A stretch of 64,000 bases of DNA from DASPJL01 sp035628645 (GCA_035628645.1 DASPJL010000141.1:7946-71945), one strand, 5' to 3'; counted from the stretch's first letter, positions 36,363 to 45,216 are shown. Program-made: numbers and translations. The notes: generated by a model from the letters alone, not told the origin.

Positions 36363-37580
36363 ATGAATCTATCTCTATTTATTTCAAAAAAGATTGTAAA
36401 GGCAGATCGTGGTTCTTTTTCATCTATAGTCAATAAAATAGCCATTGCCAGCATTGCGTTGGGCTTGGCTATAATGCTGATAAGCTTTCTGATATTGGGC
36501 GGATTTGAAACCACCATCAGAGAGAAAATTTATGGTTTCAGTGGTCATATCAATATCACAAAATATACCATGAGCAACAGCTACGAAGAGGCTGCCATGG
36601 AAGACAAGGCTGAAAACAGGAAATCACTTTTATCTCATGAAAATGTAGCCCACATTCAGGCTTTTGCGCATAAGCCAGGATTGCTTAAGACAGACAAAGA
36701 GGTTCAGGGCGTTTTGTTAAAAGGAGTGAGTAAAGACTTCAATCTGAAGGTCTTTAAAGAAAATATCAGAGAAGGCGCTTTTATTGAGTTTAAAGATGAT
36801 GGGGCTTCCAATGATATTGTGATCAGTCAGACCATTTCAGACCAGCTAAATCTCAAAGTTGGCGATGATGTAATAATGTTTTTCATTCAAAATCCGGTGA
36901 GGTATAGAAAATTCGATATAAAAGGAATTTTCGAAACCAGCATGGAGGAGTTTGACAAGCAGGTAATAATTGGCGACCTGGCCGTCATACAAAAACTGAA
37001 TGGCTGGAAAGAGGGTCAGGTAGGAGGATATGAGCTTTTTCTATCCGATTTGGAAACCATTGACAAAGACATGGAAGAACTGGCTGACGAACTGACTTAT
37101 GAGTTTTATCTGCAGAAAGTCAGTGATAAATACTTGCAGATTTTTGATTGGCTTACCCTGCTAAATCAAAACGTGAATATTTTCCTTGGACTGATATTAT
37201 TGGTCGCTTGTGTGAATATGGTCGCTATTCTTTTGATCCTGATTATGGAAAGAACTAATATGATCGGGGTTTTAAAGGCTTTAGGCGCTACGGGACAACA
37301 AATCAGGGGTATTTTTTTTTACAATGGATTTCTATTGGTGTTGAAGGGAATATTGCTCGGAAATATTGTGGGATTGGGCTTGGGTTTTGTGCAGGATCGT
37401 TTTCGATTAATTGCTTTGGATCCCGAAAATTATTATATGAAATACGTGCCCATACTTTGGGACTGGCCCGTTATCATTTTCCTTAATGTGTTAGTGCTTG
37501 GTGTAATCAGCCTGGTATTGATTATTCCTACCTTCTTAGTTACAAAAATAAGCCCTGTAAAAGCGATAAAGTTTGACTAA
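36363..37580 (+). CDS. FtsX-like ABC permease (LolC/LolE-like)
   Basis: A 405-residue inner-membrane protein with the MacB/LolC layout: one N-terminal helix (AIASIALGLAIMLISFLIL), a periplasmic MacB_PCD domain of about 200 residues, then three helices (about 275-300, 315-345, 370-395) and an FtsX C-terminus (KISPVKAIKFD). The motif GVLKALGATGQQIRGIFFYN is the coupling-helix region. No ATPase gene is adjacent, so its LolD-like partner is elsewhere. Probable role: extraction of lipoproteins to the outer membrane. Confidence 0.85.
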   Translation: MNLSLFISKKIVKADRGSFSSIVNKIAIASIALGLAIMLISFLILGGFETTIREKIYGFSGHINITKYTMSNSYEEAAMEDKAENRKSLLSHENVAHIQAFAHKPGLLKTDKEVQGVLLKGVSKDFNLKVFKENIREGAFIEFKDDGASNDIVISQTISDQLNLKVGDDVIMFFIQNPVRYRKFDIKGIFETSMEEFDKQVIIGDLAVIQKLNGWKEGQVGGYELFLSDLETIDKDMEELADELTYEFYLQKVSDKYLQIFDWLTLLNQNVNIFLGLILLVACVNMVAILLILIMERTNMIGVLKALGATGQQIRGIFFYNGFLLVLKGILLGNIVGLGLGFVQDRFRLIALDPENYYMKYVPILWDWPVIIFLNVLVLGVISLVLIIPTFLVTKISPVKAIKFD

Positions 37581-37658
37581 CCAATGAAGAATTTAGAATG
37601 ACGAACGACAAATGAGAAGTCATCAGCACATTAACACACTATCAAATTACCAAATTCT

Positions 37659-38393
37659 TTAATCCACCTGGTAGGTCTTAAATAGGCTGTTGATTTTCAT
37701 TTGTAATACTCCGAAAATGGCTTCTTTAAATATGCCTTTTGTCATTTTGGACTGACCTTTGGTTCTGTCGGTGAATATGATCGGAACTTCTTTTATTTTA
37801 AATCCATATTTCCAGGCCAGGAATTTCATTTCGATCTGGAAGGCATAACCTACGAACTTGATTTCATCCAGGTTAATAGTTTCCAGCACTCTTTTGGTGT
37901 AGCATTTAAAGCCTGCTGTCGTATCATTGATCGGAATACCTGTTATAAGCTTCACGTACCAACTTGCGCAATAAGACATTAACACCCGGCTCATTGGCCA
38001 GTTCACCACATTTACCCCTATTACATACCTTGAGCCGATGGCCATATCATATCCTTCATCATGGCAGGCATTATAAAGATTAACCAAATCTTCAGGATTG
38101 TGGGAAAAATCTGCGTCCATTTCGAAGACATACTCATACCCTTTGTCTAACGCATATTTAAAACCATGAATATAAGCAGTACCCAATCCAAGTTTTCCTT
38201 CTCGTTGTTCAAGAAATAGTCTTTCAGGAAATTCTTTTTGTAAGGATTTTACAATATTGGCAGTACCATCGGGAGAATTATCGTCAATGACAAGAATATC
38301 AAAGGGTTTCCTTAATGAAAATATTTTTCTGATGATCAGATCGATGTTTTCAATCTCATTGTATGTAGGAATAATGACTATGGAGTCTTGCAC
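37659..38393 (-). CDS. GT2 polyprenyl-phosphate mannosyl/glucosyltransferase
   Basis: A 244-residue soluble or peripheral GT-A enzyme of the dolichyl-phosphate mannosyltransferase type. SIVIIPTYNEIENI, LVIDDNSPDGTA, EMDADFSHNPEDL (the D-x-D metal site) and GQSKMTKGIFKEA (the RT.GxSKM motif) are present. It puts a hexose from a nucleotide sugar on a polyprenyl phosphate. The GtrA-type gene lies 16 bp upstream on the same strand, a usual pair for flipping or using the lipid-linked sugar. Confidence 0.92.
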   Translation of the reverse strand: MQDSIVIIPTYNEIENIDLIIRKIFSLRKPFDILVIDDNSPDGTANIVKSLQKEFPERLFLEQREGKLGLGTAYIHGFKYALDKGYEYVFEMDADFSHNPEDLVNLYNACHDEGYDMAIGSRYVIGVNVVNWPMSRVLMSYCASWYVKLITGIPINDTTAGFKCYTKRVLETINLDEIKFVGYAFQIEMKFLAWKYGFKIKEVPIIFTDRTKGQSKMTKGIFKEAIFGVLQMKINSLFKTYQVD

Positions 38394-38409
38394 AAATCTT
38401 AAGGGACGA

Positions 38410-38808
38410 TTAATTGTGAAATGTGAAAATATAATTTATAACAAAATTCCACAAGAAAACAATCAAAATAGAGAAGGCTTTTGCTAAATAAAAATTCATT
38501 TTCCCCCTTTCGTTAAAGAGGTAAATAAGAAGATTGCTAAATCCTAATCCAATAGTACAAATGAAGATGTATTTTAGAAATTGCTCCAGTACATTAGGAT
38601 CGTTATTGTGGAATGTCCACCAGCGGTTAAGAATATAATTGTGGGTAGAGGCTACAATAAAGCCCATACTGTTTGCAAAATACCTACTGGATTTAAGTTT
38701 TTCTTTGAATAAATAAGTGACTCCGAAATCTACAACAACACCTAAAGACCCAACCAGCGCAAATTTTAGAAACTTTATAAGAAACGTTTTGTCAGTAAAA
38801 TCCATCAT
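38410..38808 (-). CDS. GtrA family membrane protein
   Basis: A 132-residue protein with four hydrophobic helices. KFALVGSLGVVVDFGVTYLF and NYILNRWWTF are the GtrA signatures (G.....D, N..WTF). GtrA proteins are thought to flip polyprenyl-linked sugars. The neighbouring GT2 gene makes such a lipid. CATCAT at 38803-38808 allows two adjacent start codons. Confidence 0.93.
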   Translation of the reverse strand: MMDFTDKTFLIKFLKFALVGSLGVVVDFGVTYLFKEKLKSSRYFANSMGFIVASTHNYILNRWWTFHNNDPNVLEQFLKYIFICTIGLGFSNLLIYLFNERGKMNFYLAKAFSILIVFLWNFVINYIFTFHN

Positions 38809-38996
38809 TTAAAAAACCCTCAAAGATAGAAATATAAATTTAACAACCGGAGAATACGACACGAAAAAGGAATGGGGATTTCCTTTAAAAGTAGTATAAG
38901 GTAGATCATTTCGAGGTTTGGGTAGATCGTATAGTTCAAAAATCCATAAGTGATAAGGCGTATTGATTAAGGTTAAGAGATTATTTTTGTTTGTTT

Positions 38997-39479
38997 CTAA
39001 AAATTGAGTTGTAAAATCTTTTTCCATTCTCCGTTTTCGGCTACCCCCTTAATCATCTTATTCCTTATTTCAATTAGGTTATAGAGGTAATTTTTCAGGA
39101 AAAGGAAATCCGCAAGTTTTCCTAAGGTCCATAATGGAGATTCATATTTTAAGATGTCCTCCATAATGGTCAATTCTCCTTCTTGCCTGAAACAATGGTC
39201 GTGTACCATGCTTTTAAAAGCCCCTTTTTGCATGGTATCCTGAAAATAGATTGGAAAGTCATAAGCCGTGATTTTAGAAGTCAAGGTTTGGAAAACGCCA
39301 AGGTGTTTTGCCCTCCAGGTCACTTGTTCACCCATTTCTATTAAGCCCTTGGTCACTCCCGCTATTGCCTTTTCTTTCGTGTGCGCAGTAGAAAGTTGGT
39401 GAAGGTCTATGCTTCTGGACAGATCAAAGCATATTTCAATGGGTGCCTTTATTGGTGTGGTAAGTGTTAAAGTTGGCAT
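38997..39479 (-). CDS. SRPBCC/START-like protein
   Basis: A 160-residue protein from ATG 39479 (MPTLTLTTPIKAPIEICFDL); 13 more residues would be coded from 39518 but overlap the SDR gene. The pattern PIKAPIEICFDLSRSIDLH, VTWRAKHLGVFQTLTSKIT, DTMQKGAFKSMVHDH is that of polyketide-cyclase/SRPBCC proteins, which hold a hydrophobic ligand in a deep cavity. It ends a five-gene same-strand cluster; 188 bp to GtrA contain no supported gene. It may act on, or carry, the product of the neighbouring SDR-type enzymes. Confidence 0.8.
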   Translation of the reverse strand: MPTLTLTTPIKAPIEICFDLSRSIDLHQLSTAHTKEKAIAGVTKGLIEMGEQVTWRAKHLGVFQTLTSKITAYDFPIYFQDTMQKGAFKSMVHDHCFRQEGELTIMEDILKYESPLWTLGKLADFLFLKNYLYNLIEIRNKMIKGVAENGEWKKILQLNF

Positions 39480-39493
39480 AGTAATATTATGTT

Positions 39494-40366
39494 TTAATGG
39501 CTCAATTCCTTTTCCCAAAAATCCATTGTCGATGCTGGTTTCCTTCCCAATATCCTTTCTGTGTCGTCCAAAGACGCGACGTTGTCTGAAAAGAGCAGTT
39601 GGTATTGTTGATAATTTATTAAACCCGGAAATAGGGGAGAGATGATATTTTTTACCAAAACTCCAACAACTTCTTTGTTGATCTCTTTGATTTTAAAGTT
39701 TTTGGTCCGGCCTTTTTCCAAAATATTGATTAGCTGATGATAGGATATTTCCATTGGTCCGACAGCGTTTATTGTTCTTGCTGATCCATCTCTCAAACTT
39801 ATATTCTCAATTAGTTGGCACAAGTCTTCAATCAATATAGGTTGAATTTTATGATTTAAAAATCCCTTGGGTACGAAGAGGTAATTGTTGGTGAGCCTGG
39901 CGATTCTGGAAAGCATTTTAAGTTTTCTTACCAGCATTGTTTCCGGCGTACAAACAATAGAAGGTCTTACAATAAATGTATTTTCTTCCTCCAGTAAAAT
40001 TTCATCGGCTTGTCCTTTTGTTTGCAAAAAAACCACGCGATGTGCTGTTGATGCTCCTAAAGCTGAAATCTGAATTACCCGGGGATTGCCTATAATCTCT
40101 CTGTTTTTAAGGATAATATTAGTTAAACCCAAATGAATCTTAGCGAAATCAGCACCTTTAGTTTCCTGGATCTGCCCCACACAGTTGATCAAAACATCCC
40201 TCTTTCCCAATACTTTCCAATCGTCTTTAAAAGGATCAAATTTTAAATACTCATTCGCTTCGTTCCTTGAAGTTCCCAAAACTTCTATTGTTGCATTTCC
40301 TTGCAGTTTTTTATACAGGAAACTTCCTATTTGTCCCGATGCACCTAATATGAGTACTTTAGTCAT
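39494..40366 (-). CDS. SDR / NDUFA9-like NAD(P)-binding epimerase-type protein
   Basis: A 290-residue Rossmann protein from ATG 40366. KVLILGASGQIGSFLYKKL is the nucleotide-binding loop, INCVGQI and RVIQISALGAS follow, then FIVRPSIVC, typical of atypical extended SDRs related to complex I subunit NDUFA9 and isoflavone reductases. The canonical Tyr-x3-Lys pair is not evident (QTKGQADEIL occupies that place), so catalysis is uncertain. It lies 14 bp upstream of the SRPBCC gene and 58 bp downstream of DUF2071. Confidence 0.82.
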   Translation of the reverse strand: MTKVLILGASGQIGSFLYKKLQGNATIEVLGTSRNEANEYLKFDPFKDDWKVLGKRDVLINCVGQIQETKGADFAKIHLGLTNIILKNREIIGNPRVIQISALGASTAHRVVFLQTKGQADEILLEEENTFIVRPSIVCTPETMLVRKLKMLSRIARLTNNYLFVPKGFLNHKIQPILIEDLCQLIENISLRDGSARTINAVGPMEISYHQLINILEKGRTKNFKIKEINKEVVGVLVKNIISPLFPGLINYQQYQLLFSDNVASLDDTERILGRKPASTMDFWEKELSH

Positions 40367-40424
40367 GAGCATTAAGTCTTTAGTCAAAAGTCTTATATCT
40401 TAGGTATTACATTTTACACCTAAA

Positions 40425-41147
40425 TCAGGTGGTAATTACTTGTATTTTTACTTTGTTCGAGCTGCTTTCCTTAACTACAGCAGCAGGAAGCCATGAATAA
40501 TAAATCACTTCTTTCACCCTGAAAACGCCTTGCAATTCTGATGATTTGAAAAAGCTATTTTTAAAAAAAGCACAGGCGACCGGTTCAATCGGCCATTTTT
40601 CTCTTTGGATTTGAGTTACTCTTAATTTCCCGTCAACCACAGAATAAGCCCTGTCTAAAGCACCAATGATGTCCTTTAAATTGGAGAATTCAATAGGATT
40701 TTCAGGTGTTTTATCATCTCTTTGGTAAGCAATTTTATTAATACCTTGTTTAATTACTACTGAATCAAGACCATCTTTAATAATCGCGTTTTCCAAACGG
40801 TATTCTGTAAGCATTTTTCCTCCAAATACTATGTGTGCTTTGTTTGTAAAGGCTTTAAGGAAAAATATTCCTTTACATTCGCCATTGTTTAAATAAGCGT
40901 CATCGACCAGAAGTCTGAAAGCGATATGACGGTATCCAAAATGAAGAAAAGAAGGAATAAAGGTTGGATGCATCTTTTTAAGTTTCACATCTACCATAGA
41001 AATCATTGCTTTTCCTCCAAAATCTCTGATCTTTATTAGAGGTGGAACTAAGTGTTTTACTTCATCCATATCCACCAAAAAATTGACAAGTTTGATGTCA
41101 TGCAGCTCTCCTTTGTATTTTATGGGAAGTTTTTTTAAGAAGTTCAT
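40425..41147 (-). CDS. DUF2071 (YqjF-like) protein
   Basis: A 240-residue protein from ATG 41147; an upstream ATG at 41174 would overlap the DCC gene. FLKKLPIKYKGELHDIKLVN, VPPLIKIRDFGGKAMISMVD, PTFIPSFLHFGYRHIAFRLL and GIFFLKAFTNK match DUF2071/YqjF, distant relatives of acetoacetate decarboxylase. No enzymatic role is proven. It starts 7 bp after the DCC gene stop, so the two are coupled. Confidence 0.75.
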   Translation of the reverse strand: MNFLKKLPIKYKGELHDIKLVNFLVDMDEVKHLVPPLIKIRDFGGKAMISMVDVKLKKMHPTFIPSFLHFGYRHIAFRLLVDDAYLNNGECKGIFFLKAFTNKAHIVFGGKMLTEYRLENAIIKDGLDSVVIKQGINKIAYQRDDKTPENPIEFSNLKDIIGALDRAYSVVDGKLRVTQIQREKWPIEPVACAFFKNSFFKSSELQGVFRVKEVIYYSWLPAAVVKESSSNKVKIQVITT

Positions 41148-41154
41148 AGTAGTA

Positions 41155-42015
41155 TTAATTAAGATGAAAAACATATATCCAGAAGAACGCGCCCAGTTGG
41201 AGAAACAGAAACCAGCTTAAAGTCCAGGCGCCGTTTATTTCCAATGTTTTTGTTCTTTTAATGTGCAGGAATAACATATATCCACTGCTCAAAGCCACTG
41301 ATAAGATAGGTAGAAAAATAAAATCTAAACCGGTGATAAAATGAAACAACATCCAGGGAACAAGGATCAGTAATCCTACAACACTTATGCTGCCCAAATG
41401 TCCTATATAATCAAGGCTTTTGTCGCGTAAGAAAATTAAAGCCATAAATAGCTGAAATATCCAGCCTGTTCCGGCCATCAACAGCATTTCCATGGCAGCT
41501 TTGCCTGTTGAAATATCAGGGTAAAAGCCTTTTAAAGAAACTCCGAAAAGCGCGGTAAGCAGGATGGAAATACCAAAAGTAATGGCAATATAAGAAAGCC
41601 TGTATTTTACTATCTTTTCAGGGAAGCAATCGCAGGAGAAATTGCTTTTTGGTGACGCGATGATGTATCTGTTGTGGGCAATGGTTTTGTATAAAAAGAT
41701 GAAAGCAGAATTGAGAAGATCAGACCTTAAGATCCATGCGACAAACTTGCTTTTTGAAGAAAAGATATATCCGATTCCTTCAGGTCCGTACAGGGTTTTT
41801 TCCTGATTTAAATCAATCAGGGCCATTTCATTCCTAAATCTTTCAAGGGCAACTTTGGAGGCCAAAGCGGAGGATAAATTTTTATAAGCCACCACCTGGT
41901 TTTTGATCCAGGGAGCCAGAAAAATAAGAATATCCTTAAGACCGGCGCAAACTTTGCAATTGCTGTCGTAAATAACAAGCTTGTTTTTGAGAGAACTTAC
42001 AGCAGGACTTTTCAT
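41155..42015 (-). CDS. DCC-family thiol-disulfide oxidoreductase fused to a membrane domain
   Basis: A 286-residue protein. The N-terminal half (about 10-125) is DUF393/DCC: LVIYDSNCKVCAGLKDIL with a C-x-x-C redox pair, a thioredoxin-like fold. The C-terminal half has about five hydrophobic helices (residues about 140-160, 178-198, 207-225, 230-250, 262-282). A second CDCF cysteine pair lies between the parts (SCDCFPEK). DCC proteins are often next to HTTM (vitamin-K-carboxylase-like) genes, and one lies at 43879 here. Likely a membrane-tethered redox partner; substrate unknown. Confidence 0.8.
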   Translation of the reverse strand: MKSPAVSSLKNKLVIYDSNCKVCAGLKDILIFLAPWIKNQVVAYKNLSSALASKVALERFRNEMALIDLNQEKTLYGPEGIGYIFSSKSKFVAWILRSDLLNSAFIFLYKTIAHNRYIIASPKSNFSCDCFPEKIVKYRLSYIAITFGISILLTALFGVSLKGFYPDISTGKAAMEMLLMAGTGWIFQLFMALIFLRDKSLDYIGHLGSISVVGLLILVPWMLFHFITGLDFIFLPILSVALSSGYMLFLHIKRTKTLEINGAWTLSWFLFLQLGAFFWIYVFHLN

Positions 42016-42038
42016 AGCATAACTGTTTTAACTGACCT

Positions 42039-42950
42039 TTATTTAAAAATATCAGCAACCGCTTCCCTGAAGGTGGGAAATTTAAATTCATAACCTTTTC
42101 TCGTTAAAACTTCAGATACCACCTTTCTTCCACTTAAGAGTAATTCAGGTTCGGTTCCTATGACAACAGCTCCTATTTTCAGAAGCATTGAAGGGGTTGG
42201 TAATCCAAAAGGTATTTTCATTGCCTTCCTGAGTTCTCTCATAAAATCTTTGTTTCTCACCGGATTCGGACTGGCACAATTGATAATGCCGCTTAAGTCG
42301 TCAGAGGAGACTGCCCTATTGATGAGGTTGATAAAATCTGTCTCATGTATCCAGGTAATGTATTGATTTCCATTGCCTACTTTTCCGCCAAATCCAATTC
42401 TGACTACATTTTTAAGAGGCTTTAAAACGCCGGCATTTGGCTGAAGAACCATTCCTATTCTAAACATCACCTTTCTTGTCACAGGTGTTTCAGTTTCAAA
42501 AAAAGCTTTTTCCCATGCTTTGCAAACTTCAACAGAAAAGCCTTCTCCAATTGAAGAAGTTTCAGTTTTAACCTCTTCCCCTGCGTTTCCAAATATTGCA
42601 GCAGAACCCGCATTAATCCATACTTTTGGAGGATTGACAGTTTTGCTTATTGCTTGTCCTAGCGCTTTCGCTGAATTGACCCTTGATTCCATGATCTCTT
42701 TTTTATTCTTTTCATTGTAGCGGCAATTAACGGATTTGCCAACCAAATTAATTACCGCCAAAGAATTCTCTAATTCTTTCGTCCAGTCACCCAATGATCT
42801 TGCATCCCATTGTACATATCTAACATTTTCATGCGGACTGTGAAGAGACCTGCTTAATACCACTACCTCGTACTCAGGGGAATTGAAATTTTTAATTACT
42901 GCGCTTCCCAAAGCGCCTGAACCTCCGGCAATTATTATTTTAGTTTTCAT
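42039..42950 (-). CDS. TIGR01777 family epimerase (YfcH/SDR39U1-like)
   Basis: A 303-residue Rossmann protein from ATG 42950. The family signature is clear: IIIAGGSGALGSAVIKNF, VVVLSRS, DARSLGDWTKEL, AVINLVGKSVNCRY, SRVNSAKALGQAI and the C-terminal DUF1731 part with GRKVVSEVLTRKGYEFKFPT. It binds NAD(P) but its reaction is unknown. It is the first gene of the leftward cluster; 24 bp separate it from the DCC gene. Upstream lie the 11-bp tandem array and the GbsR gene. Confidence 0.93.
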   Translation of the reverse strand: MKTKIIIAGGSGALGSAVIKNFNSPEYEVVVLSRSLHSPHENVRYVQWDARSLGDWTKELENSLAVINLVGKSVNCRYNEKNKKEIMESRVNSAKALGQAISKTVNPPKVWINAGSAAIFGNAGEEVKTETSSIGEGFSVEVCKAWEKAFFETETPVTRKVMFRIGMVLQPNAGVLKPLKNVVRIGFGGKVGNGNQYITWIHETDFINLINRAVSSDDLSGIINCASPNPVRNKDFMRELRKAMKIPFGLPTPSMLLKIGAVVIGTEPELLLSGRKVVSEVLTRKGYEFKFPTFREAVADIFK

Positions 42951-42990
42951 GTCAATTGTATATTCTAGAGTGCTCAAACTTTAAAAATAG

Positions 42991-43050
42991 GCTAACTACG
43001 CGATAACTACTCGATAACTATGCGATAACTACGCGTTAACTACACGTTAC
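42991..43050. repeat. Tandem array with 11-bp period
   Basis: TAACTA recurs at 42993, 43004, 43015, 43026 and 43037, with a last TTAC at 43047, i.e. exactly every 11 bp. The unit is about taactacgcga with small changes. It lies 41 bp before the TIGR01777 start and behind the GbsR stop. Confidence 0.9.
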
Positions 43051-43085
43051 CCTCCGCAGGATAACATCCAATTCGAGGTCAAAAA

Positions 43086-43592
43086 TTATCTGATCAATTT
43101 CATAAAAGAGCTTAAAAACCAGTTTTCGTCTGCTTTAATCAGTTTGTCTATAGTGCTATCGGCATTATTAGCAAATTTTTGAATATTGCTGATTGTTTCC
43201 GTAAAAGCTTTATGGTCCTTTTCGTTCACGTCTCCTTCTACGTTTTGAAGCTGGTTTAATACTTTCATTACAGGCTCCAACTCTCTTTTCTTTCTTTCCT
43301 TCGCGATTTGTTTGGCTACTTCCCAGATGTCTTTTTCGGCAGAAAAAAACTCTTTTCTTTCACCTGATTTATGGATTTTATTTACGATACCCCATTCTAT
43401 TAAGTCCCTGAGATTCATATTGGCGTTTCCCCTGGAGATGTTTAATTCTGCCATGATCTCTTCAGCGCTTAAAGGGTCGGGAGAAACCAACAACAAGGCA
43501 TGAACCTGTGCCATGGTTTTATTAATTCCCCAATTTGAACCTAACGTTCCCCATGCATGTATAAATTGTTCTTTAGCTTCTTTGAGTTCCAT
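43086..43592 (-). CDS. GbsR/MarR-type transcriptional regulator
   Basis: A 168-residue winged-helix protein of the GbsR group. FIHAWGTLGSNWGINKTMAQVHALLL, LSAEEIMAELNISRGNANMNLRDLIEWGIV and KSGERKEFFSAEKDIWEVAK are its hallmarks. The remainder is a helical dimerisation arm. A 44-bp perfect palindrome ends 15 bp before its start, so it probably regulates itself. The same-strand cluster downstream and the divergent HTTM gene are likely targets (inference). Confidence 0.93.
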   Translation of the reverse strand: MELKEAKEQFIHAWGTLGSNWGINKTMAQVHALLLVSPDPLSAEEIMAELNISRGNANMNLRDLIEWGIVNKIHKSGERKEFFSAEKDIWEVAKQIAKERKKRELEPVMKVLNQLQNVEGDVNEKDHKAFTETISNIQKFANNADSTIDKLIKADENWFLSSFMKLIR

Positions 43593-43606
43593 GATCCAAA
43601 TATAGT

Positions 43607-43650
43607 AATATTATTAAACTTTCAAAACTTTTTGAAAGTTTAATAATATT
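43607..43650. promoter_or_regulatory. Perfect 44-bp palindrome upstream of gbsR-like gene
   Basis: The arms 43607-43627 and 43630-43650 (21 bp each, core ATTAAACTTTCAAAA / TTTTGAAAGTTTAAT) are exact reverse complements around CT. It lies between divergent GbsR and HTTM genes. It could be an operator, and it also resembles the aactttt hairpin family elsewhere in the window. Confidence 0.8.
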
Positions 43651-43878
43651 ATAAAAGAAATTTTTTAAAAAAGGATGTCATCGCTAAAACCTGGCAAATC
43701 AAATGTTAATTCTATAACTTTTTAATTTAGTTAACTATTTCTGCGATAAGTTTTTACTTTTGCCATTAAAATCTGGTGATGACTTACCTTTTAGGTTTTA
43801 GATCTGGAAAATTTTAACAAGGGATGTCATTGCCAAACCATTTTTTTGATCATCGCCAATCTGATTTATAATATTCTA

Positions 43879-45216
43879 ATGGGTTTGGAAAAAGCGCTGC
43901 ATAAACACCTTTTTGAAGAAGTAGACAACAGTCCTTTAATTGTTTTCAGGATATTTTTTGGGCTGTTGGCTTTTTTAGAATCGGCAGGTGCAATTTTTAC
44001 CGGATGGGTTAAAGATACATTTGTAGAGCCGAAACACGCGCTTACTTTTATTGGGTTTGAATGGCTGCAACCATTACCAGGTTATGGAATGTATTTCTAT
44101 TGTGCGATAATGGCAGTGGCTGGATTGATGATCATGACCGGAAGCTGGTATAAATTAGCGACCCTTATTTTTACATTTATGTGGTGGGGATGTTACCTGA
44201 TGCAGAAGTCTCATTACAATAATCACTATTATCTCCTTATTCTGCTTTCATTTTTTATGCTGATCGTTCCTGCTCATCGCTATTTTTCCGGGGATGTGAA
44301 AAGGAATCCTTCCCTTAAATCCATGACATGCCCGAAATGGTGCTTTCTTATATTTATTCTTCAGGTTTGGATCGTATTTACCTATGCTTCAACTGCAAAA
44401 TTATATCCCGACTGGCTGCAGGGAAAACCGATTGGACTTTGGTTCAGTTATAAAACACATTATCCGGTTATAGGACCGCTGCTAGGGAAAGAATGGTTTA
44501 AGTGGGCGGTAGTTTATGGGGCCATCCTATTCGATCTATTAATAATTCCGATGCTGTTATGGAAAAGAACCAGGCTTTTTGCATTGGTTTTGGCGTTAAT
44601 GTTTAACATTTTTAATTCGATAGTTTTTCAAATAGGCATCTTCCCTTATCTTATGATTGCCATTATGGTTTTCTTTTTCCCGCCAGAAACCATTCGTCGC
44701 ATTTTCTTTAAAAACAAACCTGCGATAGGAAAGGAGCTGCTGTTTTTATTAAACTCCGGAAATGGCGGCAAAAAAAGGTTTATCACCTTGGGTTTGACTT
44801 TATATTTTCTTTTTCAACTACTGTTGCCGCTGCGCCATTTTCTGTTTGAGGGGAATGTCCACTGGACAGAAGAAGGACACCGAATGGCCTGGCACATGAT
44901 GTTGCGTTCCAAATGGGGATCTGTTGATTTTACAATAAAAGATCCAAAAACCGGGGAAATTTGGAAGGTAAAGCCCAGCGAGCATTTCAGTGTAGACCAA
45001 TCAATAGAAATTGCCAAGCTTCCGGATATGACCTGGCAATGTGCGCAATTTTTGAAAAACTATTATGCTGAAAGAGGAAGGCCTGGTGTCGAGATTTATG
45101 CAAATTCAAGTGTAAGTCTGAATGGTGGACCTTACAGACCTTTGATAAACCCCAATGTTGATCTGGCAAAAGTAAAGTGGGAGCCTTTCAAACATTCTGA
45201 CTGGCTTTTACCTTAG
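43879..45216 (+). CDS. HTTM / vitamin K-dependent gamma-carboxylase-like membrane protein
   Basis: A 445-residue multi-helix membrane protein from ATG 43879 (MGLEKALHKHLFEEVDNSPL); an in-frame TTG at 43846 is less likely. Landmarks are VFRIFFGLLAFLESAG (HTTM start), FEWLQPLPGYGMYFYCAIM, KSHYNNHYYLLILLSFFMLI with the H.....L..L....L pattern, and FTYASTAKLYPDWLQGKPI. The soluble C-terminus (about 320-445, HRMAWHMMLRSKWG) is typical of bacterial VKGC relatives. Its substrate is unknown. A divergent DCC protein in the cluster at 39-43 kb would be a natural redox partner. Confidence 0.87.
   Translation: MGLEKALHKHLFEEVDNSPLIVFRIFFGLLAFLESAGAIFTGWVKDTFVEPKHALTFIGFEWLQPLPGYGMYFYCAIMAVAGLMIMTGSWYKLATLIFTFMWWGCYLMQKSHYNNHYYLLILLSFFMLIVPAHRYFSGDVKRNPSLKSMTCPKWCFLIFILQVWIVFTYASTAKLYPDWLQGKPIGLWFSYKTHYPVIGPLLGKEWFKWAVVYGAILFDLLIIPMLLWKRTRLFALVLALMFNIFNSIVFQIGIFPYLMIAIMVFFFPPETIRRIFFKNKPAIGKELLFLLNSGNGGKKRFITLGLTLYFLFQLLLPLRHFLFEGNVHWTEEGHRMAWHMMLRSKWGSVDFTIKDPKTGEIWKVKPSEHFSVDQSIEIAKLPDMTWQCAQFLKNYYAERGRPGVEIYANSSVSLNGGPYRPLINPNVDLAKVKWEPFKHSDWLLP

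Noticed and set aside
38809..39027. Open frame of 72 codons on the minus strand between the GtrA and SRPBCC genes.
   Set aside because: Composition is not convincing, it overlaps the SRPBCC end, and no domain is visible. Possibly a remnant.
42991..43050. Possible CRISPR array.
   Set aside because: The repeats are 11 bp without spacers, and there are no cas genes. It is a tandem repeat.
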